Shown here piece after piece: positions 1 through 7,867 of a stretch of DNA of 64,000 bases (its first letter is position 1; each line of letters begins with the position of its first letter). Origin of the DNA: Dinoroseobacter sp049800835 (GTDB taxonomy: Bacteria; Pseudomonadota; Alphaproteobacteria; Rhodobacterales; Rhodobacteraceae); the NCBI RefSeq assembly GCF_049800835.1, contig NZ_JBNAFU010000008.1, positions 1 through 64,000 of the forward strand. Reading direction: 5' to 3'. Under the pieces are notes generated by a model that was not told the origin of the DNA, did not search any database, and saw only the letters and a list, made by a program, of their open reading frames with translations. A program made the translations under genes and the position numbers.

Positions 1-74
1 TGACCTTCCCCCCGATATCCGGGCCATTGCGAACTGGAATTTTCCACCTTTGAATGGATGAAGGAGGAAGACCC

Positions 75-341
75 ATGAAGCGGAAGCGCTTTTCTGAAGA
101 ACAGATCATCGGCGTGCTGAAAGAGAGCGAGGCTGGTGCGAAGACGGATGACATCTGTCGGCGTCACGGCATCAGCTCGGCGACATTCTACAGCTGGCGT
201 AAGAAGTATGGCGGGATGGATGCATCTGAGGCCAAACGGCTGCGTGAGTTGGAAGTGGAGAACGCCAAGCTTAAGCGGATCGTGGCGGACCAGATGCTGG
301 ACATGACCTCGATGAAGGAACTTCTGGCAAAAAATTGGTAA
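75..341 (+). CDS. IS3-family transposase OrfA (HTH, 88 aa)
   Basis: This is the DNA-binding half of an IS3-family transposase. It has an N-terminal HTH_Tnp_1 fold (about residues 1-55, motif SATFYSWRKKYGG) followed by a leucine-rich coiled segment used for multimerisation. The ATG at 75 follows GGAGGA at 63-68; the earlier in-frame ATG at 54 has no such site and would add seven residues. The end contains an A6 run at 329-334 directly before the overlap with OrfB, the classical slippery site for programmed -1 frameshifting that makes the OrfAB transposase. Confidence 0.92.
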   Translation: MKRKRFSEEQIIGVLKESEAGAKTDDICRRHGISSATFYSWRKKYGGMDASEAKRLRELEVENAKLKRIVADQMLDMTSMKELLAKNW

Positions 342-1240
342 CGCCCATGGCTAAGCGCAAAGCCGTGGGGTTTCTGATCAGCGAGCTGGGTCTGAGCGAA
401 CGTAGGGCCTGTCGGATCGTCGGGCTGTCCCGGTCGGTGCAGCAATATCGACCACTGCCGAAGAACGATGAGGCTGCGATCAAGCGCATGAAAGAACTGG
501 CGTCTGAGAACCGGCGCTATGGCTATCTGCGCCTGCACGCGATGATGCGACGCGAAGGCTTGGTGGTGAACCACAAGCGCACGTACAGGCTTTACACCGA
601 GCTTGGCTTGCAGGTTCGGACGAAGAAGCGGCGCAAGCTGCCTAGGCGGGATCGTGTCGCACCCACGGTGCCAGAAAGACCGATGCAACGATGGTCCTTG
701 GACTTCGTCGGCGACCAGTTGGCTGACTGCCGCCGGTTTCGGGTGCTTAACATTGTCGACGACCACAACCGGTTCTGTCCCGGCCAAATCGTCGATGTGT
801 CGATCCCTGGGGCGCGCATGGCGCGCTTTCTGGACGACTTGGCACTGCGTGTCGGGCTGCCGGCAGAAATCGTCCTCGACAACGGCCCAGAAGGGACCAG
901 CAAGGCCATGTTTGACTGGTCAGAGCGGACCGGCGTGCGTCTGCGGTTCATCGAGCCAGGAAAACCAGTGCAGAACGCCTTCGTCGAAAGTTTCAATGGC
1001 AAGTTCAGAGACGAATGTCTGAACCTCCACTGGTTCCGATCCCTCCGTCATGCGCGCGAAGAAATTGGAAGATGGCGAAATCACTACAACACCAAGCGCC
1101 CTCATTCGGCGCTCGGATATCTATCACCAACGGAGTTCCTGATGAAAACCACCGCGCCAGCGCTTGAGACTCTTGCGGTCTCCACGCTGCCGCTCAACAC
1201 TGAAACCCAACCGGAAGATTCCAGATCAAACCGGCCCTAA
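335..1240 (+). CDS. IS3-family transposase OrfB (DDE integrase core)
   Basis: This is the catalytic half of the transposase, 301 codons in the -1 frame relative to OrfA and overlapping it by 7 nt. It contains the HTH_21 region (about 45-100) and an rve integrase core with the D,D(35)E triad visible as D123 (SLDFVGD), D182 (VLDNGPE) and E218 (AFVESFNGKF). It is probably translated mainly as an OrfAB fusion through the A6 slip at 329-334; the TTG at 335 is nominal. The frame is intact to the right inverted repeat. Confidence 0.92.
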   Translation: MVTPMAKRKAVGFLISELGLSERRACRIVGLSRSVQQYRPLPKNDEAAIKRMKELASENRRYGYLRLHAMMRREGLVVNHKRTYRLYTELGLQVRTKKRRKLPRRDRVAPTVPERPMQRWSLDFVGDQLADCRRFRVLNIVDDHNRFCPGQIVDVSIPGARMARFLDDLALRVGLPAEIVLDNGPEGTSKAMFDWSERTGVRLRFIEPGKPVQNAFVESFNGKFRDECLNLHWFRSLRHAREEIGRWRNHYNTKRPHSALGYLSPTEFLMKTTAPALETLAVSTLPLNTETQPEDSRSNRP

Positions 1241-1385
1241 CGACGGGGGAAGGTCACTGGCGTGGAATAGAGATCCAAAATTAGTCTTCTCGGGCGATGT
1301 AGCCGATCACTTTAGCAACTGGGGAAGCCGAACAATTTTCAGTTTTGCGATGGAAGTTAAAGACTGACTATTGGCGTGTCTTCGA

Positions 1386-2195
1386 TCAAAAACCCCCTTC
1401 ATCTGCGCGCATGGCTTGAAGCTCCTCTTTCGACATTGATGCGCGCATGAACTCATCGAAGCTCTCAAGATCCTCGTCAGTTGGAACGCTGCTTTGATCG
1501 TTCAGTGCACGTAACTCGTCAGCGATATCTCGGCGGCTGATGGTGTCGAGAATTACCGGACCGTTCTCTAGTTGGTACTGAAGCGAGCCATTCATCATGC
1601 TGATCCGGCCGTAGCCAGGAGCATATGCAATCGAGTTGTTTCGCCCTCGAACCTCATGCTTGGCGAAGGATACTCTGAGGTGCTCGAGCCGCGAAAAAGG
1701 AATGTGCGCGCGTCGAAGGTCCGTGTTGATTGTCTCGACGATCGATGGGTCGGCAGCTATCTCCCGCAACTGCCTTGCGCGCATCGCACGACCTGCGTGT
1801 AGGTAGCCCTGATCCTCTTCCAGACTTGCGGCCTTGAGCTCAAGACCACCATTGCTCGCCAGCTTGACGGCGTCCTTTGCTCGTGCCCGCCAGGTCCTTA
1901 GGAGCTCATAGGCTGCGAAAATCCACATTTGCGACTGAGCGTTTAGGAACATCGTCGTGGATGGGGTTTTATCCGTCCGGATGAATTCTTGAAGCGTGTT
2001 ATGCTCGAGGTTCATGATGAACTGATCGACCGCTGTGAGGTTTGTCACCTGCAGGCCGAGATACATGTCACTGCGAAGAAGAACCAACGAATGGAGCGCT
2101 GACGTCAATTCGTCCGGTGTGATGTCGGTGTGCGATCGGAAAGAGGGCTCCTGATCCGATGGATAGCCATCACAGTATTCTTCGTCGCTTGCCAT
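1386..2195 (-). CDS. hypothetical protein, third gene of the GNAT toxin operon
   Basis: This 269-aa soluble protein matches no family I recognise. It is mostly helical and acidic at the C-terminus, with no signal peptide or membrane segment. The start lies 3 nt after the stop of the upstream GNAT toxin gene, so it is almost certainly co-transcribed and probably translationally coupled with the toxin-antitoxin pair. A segment near residues 75-125 (FAAYELLRTWRARAKD) looks like an amphipathic helix. Its role could be accessory to the toxin or independent cargo; this is not resolved. Confidence 0.7.
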   Translation of the reverse strand: MASDEEYCDGYPSDQEPSFRSHTDITPDELTSALHSLVLLRSDMYLGLQVTNLTAVDQFIMNLEHNTLQEFIRTDKTPSTTMFLNAQSQMWIFAAYELLRTWRARAKDAVKLASNGGLELKAASLEEDQGYLHAGRAMRARQLREIAADPSIVETINTDLRRAHIPFSRLEHLRVSFAKHEVRGRNNSIAYAPGYGRISMMNGSLQYQLENGPVILDTISRRDIADELRALNDQSSVPTDEDLESFDEFMRASMSKEELQAMRADEGGF

Positions 2196-2198
2196 GCC

Positions 2199-2753
2199 TC
2201 ATCCTGCTGCTTCGCGCGCCGTCGCGACGGGCATGAAGAGTCGAAGTGGCTGATCGGGCAAGGGTCCGAAGCCAAAGCTCTCGTAGTAGCTTTTGCGACG
2301 GGTGACAGCGTCGACATCTCCATCGTCAAAAACGTCTAACATAATCACGCAGGTCCCGATCTCCTCGGAGGCCCGAGCAATTCTATCTAGTGCGTCAGCT
2401 ACCAGTGCACTTCCCAGACCGTTGCCCTGATGCTTTTCATCTACACCTATCATGGCGATGAATGACGCCGGTAGTAGGCCATGTTTCATGGCTTTCTTTT
2501 TGTAAGAGGCAGGCATCTCCTTAGCGTCGATTGCATGCATATTGATGCCGTAGAAGCCGACAATGTTGTTCTCTTTGTCAATAACAACCCAGATTCGAAC
2601 GACGTCTGCCTTGGAGCCTTTTTTCGCCGTCAACTTGAGGTAATTGTCGATTTGCTGAACGCCACAAGAAAAAGCCGCCCGATCATGTGCCTTGGGATCG
2701 AACGGCTGAATTGTGAAAGGTGCTTGCTCTTCCGCGTCAGTCGGCATTCGCAA
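2199..2753 (-). CDS. GNAT-family acetyltransferase toxin (TacT-like)
   Basis: The 184-aa GNAT fold has an acetyl-CoA pyrophosphate-binding loop HQGNGLG (108-114) and a C-terminal YYESFGF (156-162), matching the catalytic tyrosine of TacT/AtaT toxins. Those toxins acetylate aminoacyl-tRNA and stop translation. The gene overlaps the upstream DUF1778 antitoxin gene by 17 nt, the usual arrangement for this type II toxin-antitoxin class. The start could also be the second Met (2747). Toxin function is inferred from family and context; the GNAT assignment is firm. Confidence 0.88.
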   Translation of the reverse strand: MRMPTDAEEQAPFTIQPFDPKAHDRAAFSCGVQQIDNYLKLTAKKGSKADVVRIWVVIDKENNIVGFYGINMHAIDAKEMPASYKKKAMKHGLLPASFIAMIGVDEKHQGNGLGSALVADALDRIARASEEIGTCVIMLDVFDDGDVDAVTRRKSYYESFGFGPLPDQPLRLFMPVATAREAAG

Positions 2754-3051
2754 TTAGCTTCTTGCGATGTGCAAACGCCTCCTGCAGTCGCTTGGTAGGC
2801 TTCGGAGGATTATCGAGTGCATTAAAGAACGCCTCTCTGTCCGCCTCGCTTTCGAGTACCGTCACCTTATGTGCTTCAATCGTCGATTGCGCAGCGTTAT
2901 AGGCAGCGCTCACGACAAAAGAACTAACATCCACTCCGTTCAATGTTGCGGCACGGTTAATCGTGTCTTTGACGGAAGGCTGGGTGCGTGCCTCAAGGCG
3001 AGCACTTTTCGGCTCGTCGACTGAAGCAGTCGCATCTTCAAATGCCAACAT
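2737..3051 (-). CDS. DUF1778 antitoxin (TacA-like, RHH type)
   Basis: This 104-aa protein has an N-terminal ribbon-helix-helix region (LEARTQPSVKDTINRAATL) and a C-terminal segment (EREAFFNALDNPPKPTKRL-like) typical of DUF1778 antitoxins, where the C-terminus wraps the partner toxin. It is first in the operon and overlaps the GNAT toxin gene. Autoregulation is likely: two inverted repeats built on CGTAC sit between and upstream of a TTGACA -35 element (3111-3160). Confidence 0.88.
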   Translation of the reverse strand: MLAFEDATASVDEPKSARLEARTQPSVKDTINRAATLNGVDVSSFVVSAAYNAAQSTIEAHKVTVLESEADREAFFNALDNPPKPTKRLQEAFAHRKKLIANAD

Positions 3052-3110
3052 GATCGTCTCCTTTCGGCGTTAGGGCCAACCTGACCTCTCAGGAACATGA
3101 GCTTTACAGC

Positions 3111-3160
3111 TATGTACGGTAAATAGGCGTACATGTCAAGCGTACGGGAATTTGCCGTAC
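3111..3160 (-). promoter_or_regulatory. toxin-antitoxin promoter with two operator repeats
   Basis: Read leftwards, a perfect -35 TTGACA (3134-3139) is followed by 17 bp and a weak -10 TACATA (3111-3116). An inverted repeat TGTACG (3113-3118)/CGTACA (3128-3133) fills the spacer. A second repeat GTACGG (3142-3147)/CCGTAC (3155-3160) lies just upstream. Their position over the promoter suits binding by the RHH antitoxin or the antitoxin-toxin complex. Confidence 0.68.
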
Positions 3161-3281
3161 AGGCACATGATGGCAGACTAGGTAATAGTTGGGCTTGTAC
3201 GCAAGAATATCGAACGTCGCTTGACGAAATCAGCTAAGTAGGAATAATTGGGACAAAATAGGAAAGTAAAGGAGCCGATTC

Positions 3282-4622
3282 GTGGCATACTCCCAATCCA
3301 ATATCGTGTCTGCTGACCATGCACCGCATCCTCACATCGAAGGCGAAGTTTGCCCTTGGTGCGAGCAAGACATCCCCCATGAAAAATTTGAGGAAATCAA
3401 ACAGAATATTGAGCGAAAACAACGCGAAAGGTTCGCGGAGTTCGAACAGACCCTCAAAGCACGCTCAGAGGCCGAAAAGGCTCAGCTTATTGCAAAAGCT
3501 GAGGCTGATCTCAAAGAGGCCAATCGGGCGGCAACCGAGAAACTCGAACAAGCCAAGGTACAATCTACTGAGCAGCAGAAAACGGCAGTAGAGACAGCAC
3601 GACAGGAAGTCGCGGCAAGTTTTGCTGAAAAGCTTGAGGCTGCGGCGTCATCCAATGACGAGCTCAAGCAGTCAATTGCAAAGTTGAACGCAGAAACCGA
3701 TGCCAAAATCGCGGACGCTCAGGAAACAGGCCGCAAGGCTGCGACTGAAGCACTGCAGGAGAAGATCGAGCAGGCTGAAAAGGCAAAAACAGAGGTAGAG
3801 CTAAAGCTCACAACAATGGCTGAGCGCCACGAGGAGAATGTCCGCGAACGCCTCACGCAACAGCGCGAGATACTCGACAAAGACAAGCAGAACGCTGTCA
3901 ACGCAGAGCGAAACCGTAACTTCGAAGATAAGACAAAGCTGCAGAACACCGTCGACTCGCTCAAACGCCAGTTAGAGCAAAAGACAGCAGAGGAACTTGG
4001 AGAAGGTGCCGAAGTTGATCTGTTCGAAGAACTTAAGGCCGCATTTCCTGGCGATCTCATTACGCGAGTCCAGAAAGGTGCGGCTGGTGTGGACATAATC
4101 CACGAAGTCCGTAACGACGGAAGCGTATGTGGCAAGATCGTTTACGACTCCAAAAATCGAAACGCATGGCGCAACGACTATGTGACGAAACTCCGGTCGG
4201 ACCAACTAGCTGCCAAAGCGGACCACGCCGTTCTTTCAAGTGCTGCATTCCCATCAGGCACAAAACAACTTCATGTCCAAGATGCCGTAGTGATCGTCAA
4301 TCCGTTGCGGGCCGTTGTCGTCGCTGAGATGCTGCGCAAGCATATGGTCACTGTCCACGGTCTCCGACTATCCGGCCAGGCCCGGAGCGAGAAAACTGCG
4401 CAACTCTACGATCTCATAACTTCTGAGCGGGGAACACAACACTTCGAACGGGTGCAATCACTGACCGAATCTCTGGAGGAGGTCGATGTCCAGGAGCAAA
4501 AAGCTCACACGGCAACGTGGAAAAAGCGCGGCGAACTGATCAAATCGGTTCAGCGGGTCAACAGCGAATTCAGTTCGGAGATCGACCGTATCGTCTGCGC
4601 AACCATCGATGGTAATGAGTGA
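3282..4622 (+). CDS. DUF2130 domain protein with long coiled coil
   Basis: This 446-aa protein starts at GTG 3282 after AAAGGAG. Residues 20-30 carry CPWC, a possible zinc or redox motif. Residues about 35-230 form one long Glu/Lys/Ala-rich coiled coil. The C-terminal 200 residues match DUF2130 (FPGDLITRVQKGAAGVDI ... IVYDSKNRNAW), whose D-x(n)-S/E-x-K pattern suggests a PD-(D/E)XK-like nuclease fold; that functional reading is inference. It overlaps the downstream ParB-like gene, so the two are probably partners. Biological function unknown. Confidence 0.78.
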   Translation: MAYSQSNIVSADHAPHPHIEGEVCPWCEQDIPHEKFEEIKQNIERKQRERFAEFEQTLKARSEAEKAQLIAKAEADLKEANRAATEKLEQAKVQSTEQQKTAVETARQEVAASFAEKLEAAASSNDELKQSIAKLNAETDAKIADAQETGRKAATEALQEKIEQAEKAKTEVELKLTTMAERHEENVRERLTQQREILDKDKQNAVNAERNRNFEDKTKLQNTVDSLKRQLEQKTAEELGEGAEVDLFEELKAAFPGDLITRVQKGAAGVDIIHEVRNDGSVCGKIVYDSKNRNAWRNDYVTKLRSDQLAAKADHAVLSSAAFPSGTKQLHVQDAVVIVNPLRAVVVAEMLRKHMVTVHGLRLSGQARSEKTAQLYDLITSERGTQHFERVQSLTESLEEVDVQEQKAHTATWKKRGELIKSVQRVNSEFSSEIDRIVCATIDGNE

Positions 4623-5575
4623 TGGCTGACGCCAAGAGACAGAGCGCGGAGCGTGCAAAGGTTATTGGCCTTCAAGAAAGACGCCTGGGGCGAACGGTGA
4701 TCAGGACCTATCGGTCACAAACTGACATAGACAACGTTGTACCGAACGACAGGCAGCCGCGGCTTGGACCAAAAATTGACGACGAACTTCAGCTTCAGAT
4801 CGAAGCCAATGAAGGATTGTTCGAGCCATTGCTTGTCGAACCGCACCCTGACATCGCCGAAAAATTTCGGATCATAGACGGCGACAGACGATGGACCAAC
4901 AGTCAAGCCCTAGTCGAAGCCGGGCGAGAGCAGTTCCGGACGATCCCGATTGAGGTGACCGATCGAACACTCACAGATGATGAGCGGTTGCGGGTGTGGA
5001 TATACATCCACCGCCAGCGCAAAGAATGGGACACGCGTGAAAAGGAAATGGTTGCCTATCGGCTTATCGAACTCATGGGTAGGGCCAGTGCCGCCAACAT
5101 CCTTGGCATCACTGTGCGCGAACTTGATAAGCTCGCTGATGTGTTTGAGTTGTCCGAACGATTTGAAAACCTTCGAGATCCAAGTGCAGCGATCACATGG
5201 TCACGCGAGGTGATGGGTTTAAGCAAGAAGCTCGTTACGCCATCCGTAGTTGATGCCATTGTTGCAAAAGTTAATCGCAAACAGATCACCAATTCCAAGG
5301 AGCTGAGAAAGCTTCGAACGATTCTGCGGGACCCGGTCGCCTCAGCCCATTTTCTTCAGGAAGAGGGAAGCATTGATTCAGCCATGCTTGAGCTTGCTGA
5401 ACCAAATCCCGTCAAAAAGTCCGGTTTCTCGAGCGATCTCGATGTTGCGATCAAGTCCATGCAATCCTTGCCGTGGACTGAGCTTGAGAAGCTCAAGGGC
5501 GACCCGGACATGCTGGCGAAGATCGAAGAAGCTGAAAAGCTCCTCACCAGTCTGAGAAACAACCTGTCGAAGTGA
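4622..5575 (+). CDS. ParB/Srx-domain protein
   Basis: About 317 aa. An N-terminal ParB/sulfiredoxin-like fold is recognised from LLVEPHPDIAEKFRIIDGDRRW-like spacing (IDGDRRW at about residues 86-92 counted from GTG 4619), followed by a helical region resembling the ParB HTH (REKEMVAYRLIELMGRASAA). ATG 4622 overlaps the stop of the DUF2130 gene by one base; GTG 4619 is an alternative start. It is too isolated from a parA to be a plasmid partition gene; such ParB-like proteins also occur with defence and nucleotide-dependent systems. Role unknown. Confidence 0.75.
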   Translation: MADAKRQSAERAKVIGLQERRLGRTVIRTYRSQTDIDNVVPNDRQPRLGPKIDDELQLQIEANEGLFEPLLVEPHPDIAEKFRIIDGDRRWTNSQALVEAGREQFRTIPIEVTDRTLTDDERLRVWIYIHRQRKEWDTREKEMVAYRLIELMGRASAANILGITVRELDKLADVFELSERFENLRDPSAAITWSREVMGLSKKLVTPSVVDAIVAKVNRKQITNSKELRKLRTILRDPVASAHFLQEEGSIDSAMLELAEPNPVKKSGFSSDLDVAIKSMQSLPWTELEKLKGDPDMLAKIEEAEKLLTSLRNNLSK

Positions 5576-5585
5576 GAGGCCAACG

Positions 5586-5855
5586 ATGGATCGAAACATC
5601 TACTACTACACGTTCAACACACGGTGCGGTACAATAAAGATCGTGCCCCAGCCGGAAGGAAGATGCGCCGTCATCTATGATGGTGAGAACCTCGGCAGTT
5701 ATGCCTCGCGGATAGCCGCCGCCGACGATGTCAGCGGCGGGCATACGTTCTCCCCATCCAATGGTGTCGAGTTTGATGAACTCGATGTGCCAGCGGATAT
5801 CGGGGAATGGGAGCGGAAACTCTTTGCACGTGTAGGTCGGCTGCGACCGGCATGA
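5586..5855 (+). CDS. small hypothetical protein
   Basis: This 89-aa soluble protein is rich in aromatic residues at the start (MDRNIYYYTFNTRCG) and of unknown family. It begins 10 nt after the ParB-like gene and its stop overlaps the next start as ATGA, so it belongs to the same transcription unit. No motif is recognisable. Confidence 0.6.
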   Translation: MDRNIYYYTFNTRCGTIKIVPQPEGRCAVIYDGENLGSYASRIAAADDVSGGHTFSPSNGVEFDELDVPADIGEWERKLFARVGRLRPA

Positions 5856-6481
5856 GTGGATACACGCAGCGGGTTCGCGACAGTATACTTCCAAATTCTA
5901 TAGGGGACACGCTGCCTAGTGCGTTCTCCGAATGGGCTTTCACTGATCAGACTATTGACCATGAGAAACCAATCGAAACTTGTGAACTCTGCGGGCAACA
6001 AGATCTACGATACCACTTTGAGATTGCGAACCAATACACCAATGCACGGCTTTGGGTCGGGTCCCATTGCATATTGCAGTTTGATGTAGCGGTTGTTGAA
6101 GATGGCCGCCGATTGACTTCAGACCAAGCCAAACGACATTTGGCAAAACTGACCCAGCAAATGCAATTGGATTCGTGTCTTCGCGCCTTAGAGAGGCTCG
6201 CTGCATCCGAAAACAACCCGATACTGTCCGGTGCTTTAGAATACTACCGCAGAAAAAAGAAACTCACGCCGAAATACGCAGCGGTTGTCTTTTGGAAACT
6301 GCAAGACTTCGAGATCGATCACCATCCCTCGTTCTTCAAAGTAGAGCTGCGGCGCGAAAAGCATATTGCAGACCTGAGGGCGTTACCAACACCGCGCGTT
6401 CATCGTTTCTGGCGGGCTTTGTCGCCGGCGCAGCGCAGAAAAGCTCAAGCCCTTGGTCACTGTCCGCCTCGCGCGCCGTAG
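5852..6481 (+). CDS. hypothetical protein with Cys-rich (zinc-ribbon-like) motif
   Basis: About 209 aa. ATG 5852 overlaps the upstream stop (ATGA), which is why the longer frame opening at 5807 was not used. Residues 44-47 are CELC and residues 72-73 HC (VGSHCI), giving a plausible zinc site, followed by a helical Lys/Arg-rich region that could bind nucleic acid. I recognise this CxxC...GSxC architecture from uncharacterised mobile-element proteins but can give no function. Translationally coupled to its neighbours. Confidence 0.65.
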   Translation: MSGYTQRVRDSILPNSIGDTLPSAFSEWAFTDQTIDHEKPIETCELCGQQDLRYHFEIANQYTNARLWVGSHCILQFDVAVVEDGRRLTSDQAKRHLAKLTQQMQLDSCLRALERLAASENNPILSGALEYYRRKKKLTPKYAAVVFWKLQDFEIDHHPSFFKVELRREKHIADLRALPTPRVHRFWRALSPAQRRKAQALGHCPPRAP

Positions 6482-6532
6482 TCTGCCACTCAATGCAATA
6501 CGCTTTGTTTATGGAAGGTCTTTTAAGTCGAT

Positions 6533-7867
6533 ATGTCAAAGAGGATTACAGACAGCCAGCTAATAGGAGAAATCGGGGAGTCTGCAGCCAAAACCCGGTT
6601 CCTAAACATCGGATTTCAATTCGATGGACGATCGCGCTTGGAGGCAGGCATAGATGGCATTGCCGAGGTGATGGACGACGGGACACCATTGGCAAAGATG
6701 ATCGCCGTCCAAGTCAAAGCCACAGACAAGGCAAAATATTCCAACGAGACGGATGAAGGTTTCACATACCTGCTTCGAACGGAAGACCTTCAATACTGGC
6801 GCAATTCGAACTTGCCAGTCATCATCGTGTTGTATCGCCGATCAGATGAAACCTTCTATTGGAAGGAGATTCCAAACGCCTTCAGTGTCGATGAGCGAAA
6901 GCTGGTCTTTGACAAGGCGGCCGATTTTCTGAATCACCAGGCTGCTGACAGCATTGCACAACTCACGGTTCCCAAAGCAGGCCACGGCTACTACGTGCCC
7001 CCCTTGGGTGGGGGAGAAGAGGCACTGGTAAACATGCTTCCGATCAAGCTTCCTGCTGAAATCTTTGTGGCCTCCACGCCCTACACCGCAAAACAAGCCA
7101 TGGCGATCTTGTTTGATGCAGATGAGCCTTCCCGTTTTGAATGGGCAATAAAGGGTAGAACGTTTTGGTCCTTCCACGACCCACGAAATGAGTGCACGGC
7201 ACAGATTGTAGATGAAGACCAGGTCGACGTGATCGACACATCAATGATCGCACACCATGAGGACATCGACGAACAACACAATTTCTCATTTCTCCTGCGG
7301 CAACTCTTACGTCACCAGTTCGGGCGGGATCTTGGGTGGGATAAAGAACGCAAAGTCTTCTATTTCCTGGCCGAAGCGGAAAACCAGACGCGTGTCTTCA
7401 AGTATCAGTCTGCAGTGAACCGGGCGGAAGCAGACGTCGTCAACGCGGTGAAAGACAAGAAGGACAAGGACCGGATCGCGTTTGTGCGCCATCATGCTTT
7501 TGCGGCACGCTTTGAGTTGATGCTCGACCAATGGTTCCTAATACTGAGCCCGACATATCATTTTACCACCAACGGGTTCATACCGCACTCGTATCCAGCG
7601 GCGCTGTTGGCAGGTAAGAAACGCCTCGACAACAATGCCTCTCTCCGCGGTCAAGTAATCATGTGGCATCGGTTCCTTTCTGGTAGCGAGGTCCCTGACG
7701 ACGATCTCTTTGGGCCACATCAAACAGACGAAAGGTACCTCGAATTCGATCCGCCGCCGGTCGTAAGTTTGCCGACAACCGTCCCTGAAAAAGCCTGGGG
7801 CTCGGTCAAAGCTAAGAAGACTGGCGAGGACAGCAACGATCTATTGGAGGGTCTTGAGCTTGACTAA
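6533..7867 (+). CDS. DUF4365 (DREN-like) nuclease-APAZ fusion, SPARDA effector subunit
   Basis: This 444-aa protein has an N-terminal DUF4365 domain (about 10-130) with the PD-(D/E)XK core visible as E13/E16, D41 (AGIDGIAEV) and QVK 60-62. The C-terminal half (about 170-420) resembles APAZ, the analogue of the PIWI-associated N/PAZ region (WFLILSPTYHFTTNG, LRGQVIMWHRFL). Its stop overlaps the start of a short pAgo gene by 14 nt. DUF4365-APAZ plus short pAgo is the described SPARDA architecture, in which guide-directed detection of invading DNA unleashes indiscriminate DNase/RNase activity. Domain calls are by eye. Confidence 0.85.
   Translation: MSKRITDSQLIGEIGESAAKTRFLNIGFQFDGRSRLEAGIDGIAEVMDDGTPLAKMIAVQVKATDKAKYSNETDEGFTYLLRTEDLQYWRNSNLPVIIVLYRRSDETFYWKEIPNAFSVDERKLVFDKAADFLNHQAADSIAQLTVPKAGHGYYVPPLGGGEEALVNMLPIKLPAEIFVASTPYTAKQAMAILFDADEPSRFEWAIKGRTFWSFHDPRNECTAQIVDEDQVDVIDTSMIAHHEDIDEQHNFSFLLRQLLRHQFGRDLGWDKERKVFYFLAEAENQTRVFKYQSAVNRAEADVVNAVKDKKDKDRIAFVRHHAFAARFELMLDQWFLILSPTYHFTTNGFIPHSYPAALLAGKKRLDNNASLRGQVIMWHRFLSGSEVPDDDLFGPHQTDERYLEFDPPPVVSLPTTVPEKAWGSVKAKKTGEDSNDLLEGLELD

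Larger units (their letters stand above)
1..1256 (+). mobile_element. IS3-family insertion sequence, apparently complete
   Basis: The element carries overlapping orfA and orfB. Its left end starts at base 1 with TGACCTTCCCCCCG and its right end at 1244-1256 reads CGGGGGAAGGTCA, the reverse complement of the left end apart from one C. The ends are 5'-TG...CA-3' as in IS3 elements. Both reading frames are open, so it may be active. The target duplication cannot be checked because the left flank lies outside the window. Confidence 0.88.

Noticed and set aside
4622..5575. ParB-like gene as evidence of a plasmid partition locus
   Set aside because: No parA or repABC-type neighbour, and it is coupled to DUF2130 instead; replicon type remains undecided.
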